Assembly: GCF_030867145.1 (NCBI RefSeq)
Contig: NC_134417.1
Coordinates: 6,983,577-7,047,576 of the forward strand
Direction: 5' to 3'
DNA from: Opisthocomus hoazin
Taxonomy: Eukaryota; Chordata; Aves; Opisthocomiformes; Opisthocomidae
DNA: 64,000 nucleotides
The translations under genes and the position numbers were made by a program. Of the stretch, positions 1-43,761 are shown in pieces. The notes under the pieces were generated by a model. The model was not told the DNA's origin, did no database searches, and saw only the letters and a program-made list of their open reading frames with translations. Within the stretch, counting starts at the first letter, position 1; the number at the start of each line of letters is the position of its first letter.

Positions 1-350
1 GGTCCCCGGGCGCTGCTCCGGGATGGCGGTGCCGCCCGTCCCGGCCCCGGCGGGGGCGAGGCGTGGCTGGGGGGGGTGGGGTGGGGAGGGGGACGCGCCC
101 TCCCGGGAACCCGGTGGGGCGGGGGGCTGCAGCCGGCGGCCATTTTGCGGGGCCCCCCAAGGCGCGGGGGTGGGAGGCCGGGCGGGGGCTGCCCGCAGGT
201 CCCCAGTGCGGCAGCCGGCGGGTGCCGCCCCGGCTTCCAGAAGGATCCCGCCGTGGCGGGGGGGCCTTCCCGGGGACGGGGCGACGCCTCTGCGGCCCCG
301 CCACCAGCCTGGGGTGCAGAGGAGGAGGATGCTGTCCCCGCAGCCCGTGG
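1..350. promoter_or_regulatory. CpG-rich start of window, possible edge of KIF1A promoter/exon 1 island
   Basis: The first ~350 bases are very GC-rich with many CpG pairs, unlike the following G-rich but CpG-poorer stretch. A GGCGGCCATTTTGC block at 135-148 resembles a YY1 site. KIF1A has a non-coding first exon in mammals, and the first coding exon here is preceded by a splice acceptor, so a promoter upstream is expected. I cannot identify exon 1 or a donor with confidence, and the island may extend left of the window. Placing it as the KIF1A promoter is inference. Confidence 0.35.
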
Positions 351-2017
351 GAGGGGGCACACGGACCCCTTTTCACCCCACAGTTGCTGCCGCTCTCCCC
401 TGTGGGGCAGGTGGCTCTGGCCATGAAGCTGAGCCATCTTGCGCCATCATCATTACGCTCCAGAGTCAACGATGGCACTGGAGGAACCAGTGGGCGCTGA
501 CGCTCTCACTTGCCCCACAAGGACGAGCTGCTGCTGCTGACCTTGGGCTGAGGGGCAGCTGGGCGAGGGCCGCCATGTCACTGTGGGCCAGAGCTGGTGG
601 CTTCTGGCTGGAGGACGGGGTGGTCGCTTGATGGAGGGGCTGGTGCAGAGCCCTGCGCGTGGCCACCCTAGCTCCTGGGGAGCAGCCCTGCACCTGCCCC
701 ATTGTCTTTCTCCTTATCCTCCTCCTCTTCCTCTTCCTCTCCCGTGGGGAAGCATCCCCTCCCCCGGATCCCGCAGACCCCCTGTGCGCCGGGGTCTCCC
801 GCCTGCTCAGGTCCCATGCCTTGGCTGCAGGGCTCAGGGAGGACAAGGAACCTGCCGAGCACCTCCCCTGCCACCCCATGTCCATCCTTCTGCACCCCAG
901 TGCCCAGAGCAGCCCCTCGGTAGGTGGCCTTGGTGGCATGGTGGGGGATGACAGCAGACCCCCGCCGGGGGTATGGCCAGGGGCGTGGTGGTCTCTGCCG
1001 TCCCCGCACACTGTCACTGACCTCCATTTTGTCTGGGAGGTGGCAGCTGGCGCTGGCACAGATGCTGCCACTGCTCCCTTGCTTCCCTGTGTGTGGCCAG
1101 GGCTGCAGCCCCCAAACCCTGGGGCCAGTCGGGACCTGATATTCCCTCCCCCCCACCCCCCCCCCCAGCTTAGATTTGCTACCTGCAAATTTAATCCGTG
1201 TTGGAATTCTCAGGGAGCTGCAAACAGTGCCCTGAAGCTGTGTCCCCCATCAGAGCGGGCGGGAGGCGAGGAGGCACAGGGCAGGGTCCCCGTGATGGCA
1301 CACAGGATGCGGGGGGCTGGATGTCAGCCGGGGATGGGGGGCCACCTGCCCCTGCCCTGGGCTGTCCTCTGAGCTGCTCCCAGGAAAACTGCACCGTCAC
1401 GGCCCCTCGCCCTGCGTGGGGCGGGAGGCAAGCGGGGAGCAGCCGACAGCCTCCGCTGGCAGGCACCGATGGTGCCGCGTCATCCAGGCCAGCTGTCCCC
1501 AGGGCCCCCCGCTGTCCCCAGAGCGAGGGCAGGGTCCTGTGGTCCCAGACGGAGCTGGGGGGCCCCGACGAGGGGGTGCAGAGGAAGGGCTCACTAAAAC
1601 AAAGCCCGTTGGCGGCTGAGAGCACGGTGCCTCGGGAGACGCAGCCAGACGGGGCACCCGCCCTCGCCGCTGAGGTGACGTGGGGCTGCACGCAGACAAA
1701 AGGAGAAACTCGCCTTGGATTTCCCTCGGCGCGGGCAGCTCGTCACCCGCCAGAGCTAGGCAGAGGCAGCCCCCGCCCTGTGCTGGGCGCAGGGAATGGG
1801 GTATCCCGTCTGCGCCGACTCCGTGCCAGCGTCACTCGTGCCCCAGTGTCCTGCAGCACCCAGGGGACAGGCAGCACGGCGTGTCCCCGCAGCATCCTTA
1901 GGGGAAGAGTTCACTGCGGGTGGCACTTGGGGATGATGCTCCCTGTCCCACTGGTCACCTCTTGGCGGTGGCAGGAGGGCTCTCAGGCTTAAGAAGCTCT
2001 TGTTACCTAGTCTCTGG

Positions 2018-2046
2018 CCAATTAATCTTAGCTGATCCAATTAATC
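2018..2046. promoter_or_regulatory. Paired CCAATTAATC elements (possible enhancer site)
   Basis: The 10-mer CCAATTAATC occurs at 2018-2027 and again at 2037-2046, 19 bases apart, in an AT-rich patch inside otherwise G-rich DNA. TAAT cores are typical homeodomain sites. A regulatory role is inference from the exact repeat and the composition contrast. Confidence 0.25.
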
Positions 2047-4637
2047 ATCGCTCTCTAGGCCTTTCACTCGTCACCAAGGGCCGGTGGGTGTGCGGGTAGG
2101 GATGGGCAGAGCGCAGTGGGCTGCGCGGGGTTGGGAGGAAGAGATGCCCTGCAGAGTTGGGGGACAGCTCCGGACGTGCCCCCTGGCCCCGGGGACTCTG
2201 CTGTCCTCTGCCATCTCCCTTGTGTGTGGGGTGGCCCTGGGAGGAGGCGAGAAGGGAGTGGGGAGCAGGGCCACAGTGCTGGCCCGCTCCCAGGGAAAGG
2301 CTGATAGCGGCTTATTGAATTTCTCTCGATGGCGGATTAAGCGGGCGGTGGCTGACTGTCCCCGGGCAGAGCGGGCTGCTGGACTCGAGCCGCCCGCCTG
2401 CCCCGGGCCGGGGGGGCTGCCTGCCCACTGCAGCGCGTCCCCTCTTTCTGCGGGATGCCCAGTGGCCGGTGGTGGCTGGTGGTGCTGCCATGTTACGTGA
2501 GCTGCAGGCTGAATTCCTCCCTGCAGCTGAGCCGGGAGAATGAGTCAGGGGAAGGATAGTAGGCTCGAGAAGGCAAGCAGGCTCGGCAAGGAGCTGGGTG
2601 GGGGGCTGCTGGTGCTCCCCAAGGGGACACGGCACTTCATGGGGTCCTTGTGCTGCTGTGGCAGAGGTGAGACTAGAGGGCTGCCGAGGAGCTGGAGGGA
2701 GGCCGCGTGTTGCCGACCAAGGAAACTGAAGGAAATGGATGGAGACAGAAAATGGAGCCAAGCTTGCCACTCTGCAGCAGGAAATACGGTCAGGGAGAGC
2801 AGCCTACGCTGCCAGGCTAGGCAAGCCAGATGGCTTGCTGGGAATACGCTGGGATGCGGACGTCAAGATGTCAGGGAGAGAGGAGAGGTCCTGCTGGCGA
2901 CGCGGAGGCTTCTCATGGCTAGTGAGGGTGGGCTGGGGGGGTACTGGTGGGGGGCTGAGTGGGCCATCCTGGCAAAGGAGGGTGAGCAGCCACCGATGGG
3001 GAGCACGCAGCAAGACGAGGCACCCGGAAAAGTGGGACAAAGGAGAAACCAGAGCTTCTTTGTGTGAGGTGATAGGGCTGGAGGACACTGCGATGCAAAC
3101 GGCGCAGGGGCGTGAGGGAAGAAGGGCAGGGTCTGAGGCTGCCTGTGGCGGGCAGTGGTCGGTCCCGGGGTTGATGGGGTTGCTGATGGGTTTGCTGTTT
3201 CTCTACTGGTGGCTCTTGCCAAGAGCTGTGCCACAAGGCAGGAGCCTGGGGACCTGACCCACCTCTTTGTAGCCCTGGGAGTTGGAGAGACTACGAAGCA
3301 GGGGGAAGAGAGCTGTCCTGGCTGTGGAAGGAGGAGAGGGAAAGAAGGAGGAGGGGGAAGTGTCTGACACAGACAGTTCTCGGGCGCTGTGTGGGTTTTA
3401 GCCCAGTCCCTGAGCGCCAGCTGTTCCACAGGGTGGAGCAGCTCAAGCCGATGGCCTTGTGAGGATGCAGCCCTTCCACCTGGGAATACATCCCATCATT
3501 TCATGGGAAACCTGACTTTTTCCTTCCCCATAGTGAAGGAGTCCTATTTAATTTTTCCTTTCTCCCCCATCTGAGAAAGCAGCAGAGTGGGGAAGGCAGG
3601 GGCCTGTTGGTACATGGCAGCCCACTCGTTGGCTCAGGGACTCAACGGTGGTGTTAAACACCTGCTTAAAATAATCCGCACTCAAGCGAGCCTGAGACCA
3701 AATGCTTGAGCTCTGGAGCTGGTGGGATTTAAGGGTGCGATTGCTGGCTGAGTGCAGTGGGAGCTCTGGAGCCATGGCAGCAGGGCGGTGAGAGGAAGGT
3801 TTGGGAACTCTAAAGGGAGAAGATTGTCCTCCTCCTGCTGTCAGAGATGCAGGCTCGCTTTTAAAACAGGCAAAGCATATTTGAAAGACAGCACCGAGCT
3901 GATAACACTTTCTGGCTGCAAATTTTTCCACTGCGCCATGAATATACCTGCCTTTGGGCAGAGCATACATTGGTTTTCCTCCCACCTGCTTTGGAAATGA
4001 AACCGGAGCTGTCAAACTTCGGTTAGTTTTAAGGCTATTCCCTTCTCTTGGGACACTTTCCATTATGTGGATTTATATTTTTCTTCTTTCTGTTCTTCAA
4101 CTTTTTCCACAAATTCATCTGTGTTTTTCATATGCAACATGGGAAAACCTATCTTGTGTTAAGGACCGATCTTTATTGCTCCACTTCCTTCGGGTCATGG
4201 TTCATGTAACCAGAGCTGTGCCATCACTCGTGCCTGACCTCCTTTATCCCAGAGTGAGCATCCTGCTGGCAAAGACCAGGCTCGAAAAGCCCCAGAGCAT
4301 TTGCAAACAAACACCCTTGCAGGAGTCCTGCAGGCAGCAACCCCGCAGGCAGGGATGCCAGAGGAGCCGCTGCTGGCCGGTGCTGTGGTGAAGCCAGGGA
4401 GCAAGGGCCGGCAGGAGAGGGGGTGGACATTAGAAGGCAGGGATGGATTTTTTCAGGGCTGATCCTGAAGGACCTGGTGGTCAATGGAAGGACCCAGCAT
4501 CCTTTTCTGGCCAACACTAGTGAGGCTTAACTGGGGCTCAGGGAAGGTGGGACCAGCTGCGGGGAGCCCGGACACCAGTTCTGGGACAAGTGTCTGCTCT
4601 GGGAAATGTTAGAGGCGGGTTTGTTTTGTCTTGTGAG

Positions 4638-4687
4638 GTTTGTGATTAATAATTTATTAGCAAAGGAGTGGATAAATAATCATAAGC
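4638..4687. promoter_or_regulatory. AT-rich patch upstream of KIF1A first coding exon
   Basis: A short AT-rich block (ATTAATAATTTATTAG near 4645-4660, then GATAAATAATCATAA near 4671-4685) lies about 700 bases before the KIF1A first coding exon. Such isolated blocks are often conserved non-coding elements, but I have no conservation data. Confidence 0.2.
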
Positions 4688-5376
4688 CGGGAGCTTCAGA
4701 TGAGTGCGACTGCCATCGGCTTGCTGGCTGCTGCTGCTCCTGCTGATGCCGCGCTTCTGCTTTTGCTGGGAGCTGAATGAGAGGCAAATACCAGCGGCTG
4801 TGTTCAACAGCCGCTTCCCCTCTCAACACGAAAGTCATCATTTTCCTCCCCCCCTCCACCCTGTCCTGCTGCCCAGTCCCTGCTCTGCTGGGGCCGGAGC
4901 AGAGGCAGGAGGCTCAAGTGACTGGCAGGGGGTTGTGGGCTTTCTTGCAAGTGAGGGGGTACCTGTCAGTGACGTTGGCACCCTGGGGTGGAAGAAATGT
5001 TCCTCAGGGGTCATGCTGATGCTTGACGGTGCCTACATGGCCTCATCCCCTGCTGTCGGCACCCACCAAGCAATGCTGCAAGGTGGTGGAGGCTCTGGGT
5101 GCTGCCCTGGGATAAGGGCAGGGGTGTCCCCTGGGACTGAGCAGGGGGTCCTGACCAGAGATACAAGGGAGAGCCAGGAGAGGCAAAACACAGGCAGACT
5201 GAGGGATGAAACGAAAGGTTTCATTTGGGCAGAGGCAAACCAGCATTCCTTGGAGGTTTCATTGCACAGGCTTTCCATTCATTTTTCCGGCATGGCTGCA
5301 AGATGGGGATTGGGATGTGAGCTTTCCTAAACCCATTTTTTTCCCTCTTTGCAGGACAACCATTGCTCCCTGTTAG

Positions 5377-39046
<33,670 letters not shown>

Positions 39047-40759
39047 CCTGAAAAACACCCTCCACCTCATCCATCTGCTAACGGGATCAAGGTAGCTGAT
39101 TCTGTCTCAAGACTCCCCATGTTAACGTCTGATCTCTCACACCATCTGCTGCCCCAGCTGTTTGCTCCATGGAAGGATCTGTCTCGATTCACACCTTCAC
39201 GGGGGAAACACTTCTGTTCGTAGCTGCAAAAGCCTGGACCCACCTGGGCAGGATTTCTCATGTGTGTGCCATCTTCTGCCCGTCCCCCCATGAGTGACCT
39301 TCATGTCACACCATCTGTAATGCTCCAGAAAGGTCCCTGTCGGAGGGGAGGGAGCAAGGAGGGTGGTTTTGGCTAAAAGCTGGTCTTTGATCTACAGAGG
39401 TGGGAGTGTGGTAAAGCTCAGAGGTGGGAGAGCAGGAGGAATTGCCTCCACGTGAAGGGAAAGTGGTAGTTTAGGAATGGGGATTTCCTAGTTTGTTGAT
39501 GTTTCTGCAAGAGATGGCAGGGTAAGATCAGGTGTTGGTAGTTTAAGATGATATTTATAAAGTATTTATTTGTATTTACGTTACAAAAATCCTGTAAGTT
39601 GGGTCCTGGCCCCTGGACAATGCCTCCCCCAGGCAGGGGAGAGCCTTGGCAGTGGGCCGGGGTCCCGGAGATGCCTTCCCCGGGACATCCCTGGCGTGTG
39701 CCCGGCGGTGGCAGCGGCGCTCTCGCCCTTGCTCCCCGCCCTTCCCCAACCCTCTGCTTTGCCTCCCCTGCAGCTTAAACTACTTCTCCCCTGAGCGGTG
39801 GCTGGCCAGCCCACCACGTCTTCCCAAAGGAGGCAATTCCTACCCGCCCCATCTACCTCTGGAAGGGGGGAGCCTGCCGTCTCGGCTGGCCGGGGCACCC
39901 ACATCCACATGGATGGGTCACCTCGCTTCGGAACTTGGTCCTGCTGGAGGGAAAAGGAGGGCTCTGGAGACGGCTCTGCCTGTCATCTCTTGGGGGTCTG
40001 TCCTTCCCAACCAAAAGCCCATGGGCCACCTCGACTATCCCGGCCTGGGAACCCCAGGGGGCTTGTCCAAAGGGATTTCCCCCCCTCTTAGGGCAGGATG
40101 CCAAGGGTCCCATCACTGCAGGGAGTGTGGAGGTTCAGCTGGTTGCTTCTGAAGCTGGATGGGAAAGTTCCCCAGGAACCAGGGCTAGGAATGGCCATCC
40201 CAGTCCACAGGATCCTTGTCGCCCTTTCCCAGAAGGGCTGTCACATCCCTTCTCCTCCCAGCAGGACGACAGGTTCGAAGCAAGTCAGAGGGGCAGGGGA
40301 GAGGCTGGCGTGAGGGTGTCAGGGTGGGGATGGGGCTTCTTTTTACGGTTGTAGCTGGCATTTTCTCACTCCTCTTCCCTTGCTGCAGAAGCGAATGACC
40401 ACCTCCTTCCCACCCTGCCTCCGTCAGCATATGAATCCAGGGGGCTTCCCATGGCGGAGGTGGCTTCGCTGAAAAGATCACCTCCTCCAGCCATCACCAC
40501 TTCCCACCTTCCCCAGCAGCAGCTCTCCCTCTCCTCCTTCTCCCGTCACCCATGGGGGGATGCTTTCGTTTGGGGCTTCCCGAGTGGCCAGCGGCATCCG
40601 GCACAGCTCTGGGCGGGAAAGTGAGCATCTTCCTCTGCGCATCTCCCAGACACCCCCCAAGCTTCGCTGTCACGCCTTCACGGCTGCCCTTCCCTCGCAC
40701 AGCACGGCTGCGCCTTGGCTCTGCCGCACCTCCCCGCGCTGTGGTGGGGGTGCGTGGAG

Positions 40760-40761
<2 letters not shown>

Positions 40762-40790
<29 letters not shown>
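40762..40790 (+). repeat. (TG)14 dinucleotide repeat
   Basis: Fourteen perfect TG units after GGAGGG, downstream of the KIF1A stop. Likely polymorphic. Confidence 0.95.
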
Positions 40791-41349
40791 ACGTGGTGCT
40801 GTCTTCTCCTCGTTCGGCTTGTGTCATGGGGGACGGGTAGGGACGTGGCAGGTGGGCAGAGGCTTGCAAAGGACCCCCTCGCTGCACGTCTGGTGCTGTT
40901 CGGCTTGGGTTTCAGGTCATAGAAAGGGTTTTGGAATCCTTCCTGAGTCTCTGCAGGTTCTGCCCAGCCTCGCAGCAGCTCCTTAGGTGCCTCACCCCAT
41001 TGCTCTGGCCCGAAGCCCTGGTGGGGCCGCTCCTCCCAGCCCCTCTCCCCGCTTGCCCGCCCAGGACAAGCTCCTCATCAAACTGGGGTTTTTTTCCACC
41101 TTGTGATCCATGTTAGAGACCTGGAGGCTGACTTGTGGCCTTTACGGAGGGAGAGGTGCCCACCCTGGGGCACGGAGGGGCTGAGCTGTGGCCAGGGCGA
41201 AGCAGGGCTGCGCCATCCTGGCTTCTGTGCCCTGGGCACGGACTGGTTGGGGCCACACCACATCTCAACGTCGGGGGGTAGGGGTGGAAACGCCGGGTGC
41301 CCAAGGGCAGAGGGGCGGCTCTTCCAGCACAGAGGCGGCGGAGACAGAA

Positions 41350-42560
41350 CCCATGTCTGCCAGGGACCAGACACAGGTTCACCGGCGGCGGCCGGGCGGC
41401 GCTGCCCGTCCCGCGGGCGAGGGACGGCCACCAGGCCGGCATCCTCCAGCCCGAGCCGAAGCGCGCCTGAGGCCGGCAAACCTGCAGAGCCGCCGGCTCG
41501 GCTGGGGGCCGCCGCGCTCCGGGCCGGGGGGGGTTCGGCTGCTTGCTGGGCGCCTGCGGCACCCCGGCCGGACGACCCCGCCTCGCCGGCCGCCCTCGCC
41601 GTCTTACCGCCTGGCCGTGCCCCTCTCCGCCCGTCCCCTCCACAGCCCTCCGGGACGAGGAAGGCAAACCCGACGTTCAGGCACAACGGAAGGGACGTTT
41701 CACAGGGAAGGGCGGCGCGGCAGGGGCCCGCGGGGGAGGGAAGGCCGCCCTCCGTGCCCCCGGTTCCCGCCAGCGACGGCGGCGCCCCCGGGCCCTCCCT
41801 GCCTTCCGCCCGGGGGTCGGCGCCTCGGGTCCCCGCCGTCCGCGCGCACGTGAGGCTTGTTCGGTTCTGAAATAAATGTGGCATTTAACGCAACCAGCCC
41901 CGCGCCACCGAGCTCTCCTTCCCGGGGCTGCGGGCGAGGGGGCTGTAGGGCCCGCTGGGTGGGCCACGCCGGGTACCGGCCCGGGCTACCGGCACCGGGC
42001 ATCGGCCTGGGGCTGCGCAGAGCGGGGCCGCCAGGGCCGCACCGGCGCCGCCAGGGGGCGCCGCGCGCCCTTCCCGCCCCGCCGGGCACGCGGCCCGCGC
42101 CCTCCCTGCCCTCCGCCAGCGATTGGCAGGAACAGGACGGCGGTCCCTCCCCGCCTGCCGCGGGATTGGTCGTCGAGGGAACGGGAATGATTGGCAGGAC
42201 GGCCTCGCCTTTCCATTGGCGGTGAAGGCGCCGCGCTGCTGCCCGGCGTGGGTGTTTAACGGGGCGCCCCGCCTCCCGCCAGGGGGATTGACAGGGGCCT
42301 CGCGGAGCGGGGCCAACGGTGGCCTTCCGCTCCCGCCCCGCCGCCGGCGGGCCGCGCTCAAACTTCCGGCCCGTCCGCGGCCGCTGATTGGCCTCGTGGG
42401 CAGATTGGCAGCCCGGGGGGGTGGCACCCGAGCGGAGCGGCACCCGGCAGGAGGAAGCGGCCTCGGCGGCGGCGCTGCTGGCGGGGATGGATCTGTTCGG
42501 GGACCTCCCTGAGCCCGGCTCCTCGGCGGCTGGTGAGGGGGCCGCGACCCCTGGTGCGGG
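41350..42560 (+). promoter_or_regulatory. ILKAP: CpG island promoter of ILKAP with six inverted CCAAT boxes
   Basis: Extremely CpG-rich sequence ending in the first ILKAP coding exon. ATTGG (inverted CCAAT, the NF-Y core) occurs at 42122, 42165, 42190, 42215, 42387 and 42404. Three of these are spaced 25 bases apart (42165, 42190, 42215). An ETS/GABP-type ACTTCCGG is at 42362-42369. There is no TATA box. This is the architecture of a housekeeping promoter. The transcription start is not determinable. Confidence 0.75.
41871..41876 (+). terminator. Candidate poly(A) signal, possibly KIF1A
   Basis: AATAAA in the context CTGAAATAAATGTGG, the first on this strand after the KIF1A stop. It lies ~2.8 kb downstream and within a CpG island, about 600 bases before the ILKAP start codon, so assignment is tentative. 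Confidence 0.35.
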
Positions 42561-43761
42561 CGCCTGGCTGCCGTCCTGCCCTGCCCGGCGCGGCCCCGGG
42601 GCGGCGCCTGACCCTGGCAGGGCCTGACAGGCCGCCGGGCCTGCTTCAGCGCGGCCGTGGCAGCGAGCCTCTCCGGGCTGGCCTGGGGAGGGGGGGGGGG
42701 GCGGCGGCAGGAGGGGGTGCCTTAAAAGTCTCTGGAGAAATGGCAGAGTTTGGGGTGTGTGGTTTGGTGGGGGGGGGGGGTTGTGTGATTTCCTTCTTCC
42801 CTCGGGGTCGTTCAGCTGCAGTGTTACCCGTGCGGTTTAGGCCGTGCTGGAGCCTTTCCCCTTTCTGTGCTGCTGCGGGTGATGGGTCTGTGGAGAGCTG
42901 TGTTGGTGTTACCTCAAATAATTTGGTGCTTTCTGGGCTCCACCCATGCTATAACATCTTGATCGGGCTGCTGAGGGATGTGAATGCGAGTGGAGTGGAT
43001 TCCTAACAAGCAAAAACCCCAAAACCTGTTTTTGAAATAAAAGTTCACGTCATTCCCAGGCAGGGGTTTGTGTTGCTGATATAAGGACCTGCCTAAACTA
43101 GAGATGAAGGAAAGGTAGCCAAGGCTCTCCTCAGTTACCCCACCTGTGCTTGCCTGGGGGACAGTCCTTCCAGAAACCAGCCCCTTGGTGTCTGCAGTGG
43201 GTGCTGACTCTGCCCTGCTGTCTTACAGGGAAGGAAGCCCAGAAAGGGCCTCTGCTCTTTGACGATCTCCCACCAGCCGGCAGTGCTGACTCAGGTATGG
43301 GTGCTCCGTTCCTGCCATTAGTTTGGGCTTCCCATGTTTTCTGCATCAGCATCTCTTGAGGTGAAACTTATATGAACCTTTTTCTTTGTTAGGCAGGATA
43401 AAGACAGTTGGGTTGTCAGCACCAGCGTGCAGAGCATTTGCTTCCCTCTTGTGGTTTTTTTTTGAGAACCAGAATGTTACAGGTGTTCCACAGATATTCC
43501 ATAATATGTTCCGTATAAATACTCCTAAAACAAATGTAAGGCCTGAGTCTGCCCCCACCATCTGGTAACAGAAGTTCAAATTTGGCTGGCTTTGGTAGAC
43601 GGGCATTTTATAATTTCTACACCTCAGGAGGGGCACACACAGAAAATTATTCCCTCAAAGGGATAAAGGTGCTTAGTTCTTCTTGCTTTTTTCTTGTGCT
43701 CCAGACAAAGGAGGCTCTTTCCTCTTTGATGATCTTCCACCAGCCAGCAGTGGTGACACAG
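42487..43761 (+). other. ILKAP: Three ILKAP exons each encoding an LFxDLP repeat
   Basis: Exon 1 encodes [13 protein letters not shown], exon 2 [14 protein letters not shown] and exon 3 [14 protein letters not shown]. Exons 2 and 3 have the same phases (2 bases in, 1 base out) and similar length (66 and 57 nt), so they look like a tandem exon duplication, with exon 1 a more distant copy. As I recall, the repeats also occur in human ILKAP, so the duplication predates birds. Confidence 0.8.

Larger units (their letters stand above)
351..5354. other. Non-coding stretch, probable KIF1A first intron or 5' flank
   Basis: About 5 kb of GC-rich sequence with no recognisable coding exon. Long open frames on both strands here reflect base composition (few AT-rich stops), give low-complexity Pro/Gly/Ala/Arg peptides and have no family resemblance. 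Two AT-rich islands stand out at about 2000-2050 and 4635-4690. The stretch ends in a pyrimidine-rich splice acceptor with its AG at 5353-5354. Confidence 0.6.
39047..41890 (+). other. KIF1A: Probable KIF1A 3'UTR and flank
   Basis: No coding exon is recognised. AU-rich motifs TATTTATA and TATTTATT at 39552-39570 resemble mRNA-stability elements. A (TG)14 run lies at 40762-40790. I found no AATAAA between the stop and 41870. The first is at 41871-41876, already inside the ILKAP CpG island, so the true transcript end is uncertain. Mammalian KIF1A has a 3'UTR of several kilobases, which would be compatible. Confidence 0.5.

Noticed and set aside
466-1188. 240-codon minus-strand frame and its plus-strand shadows
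   Set aside because: GC-driven open frame with no domain, promoter or splice context.
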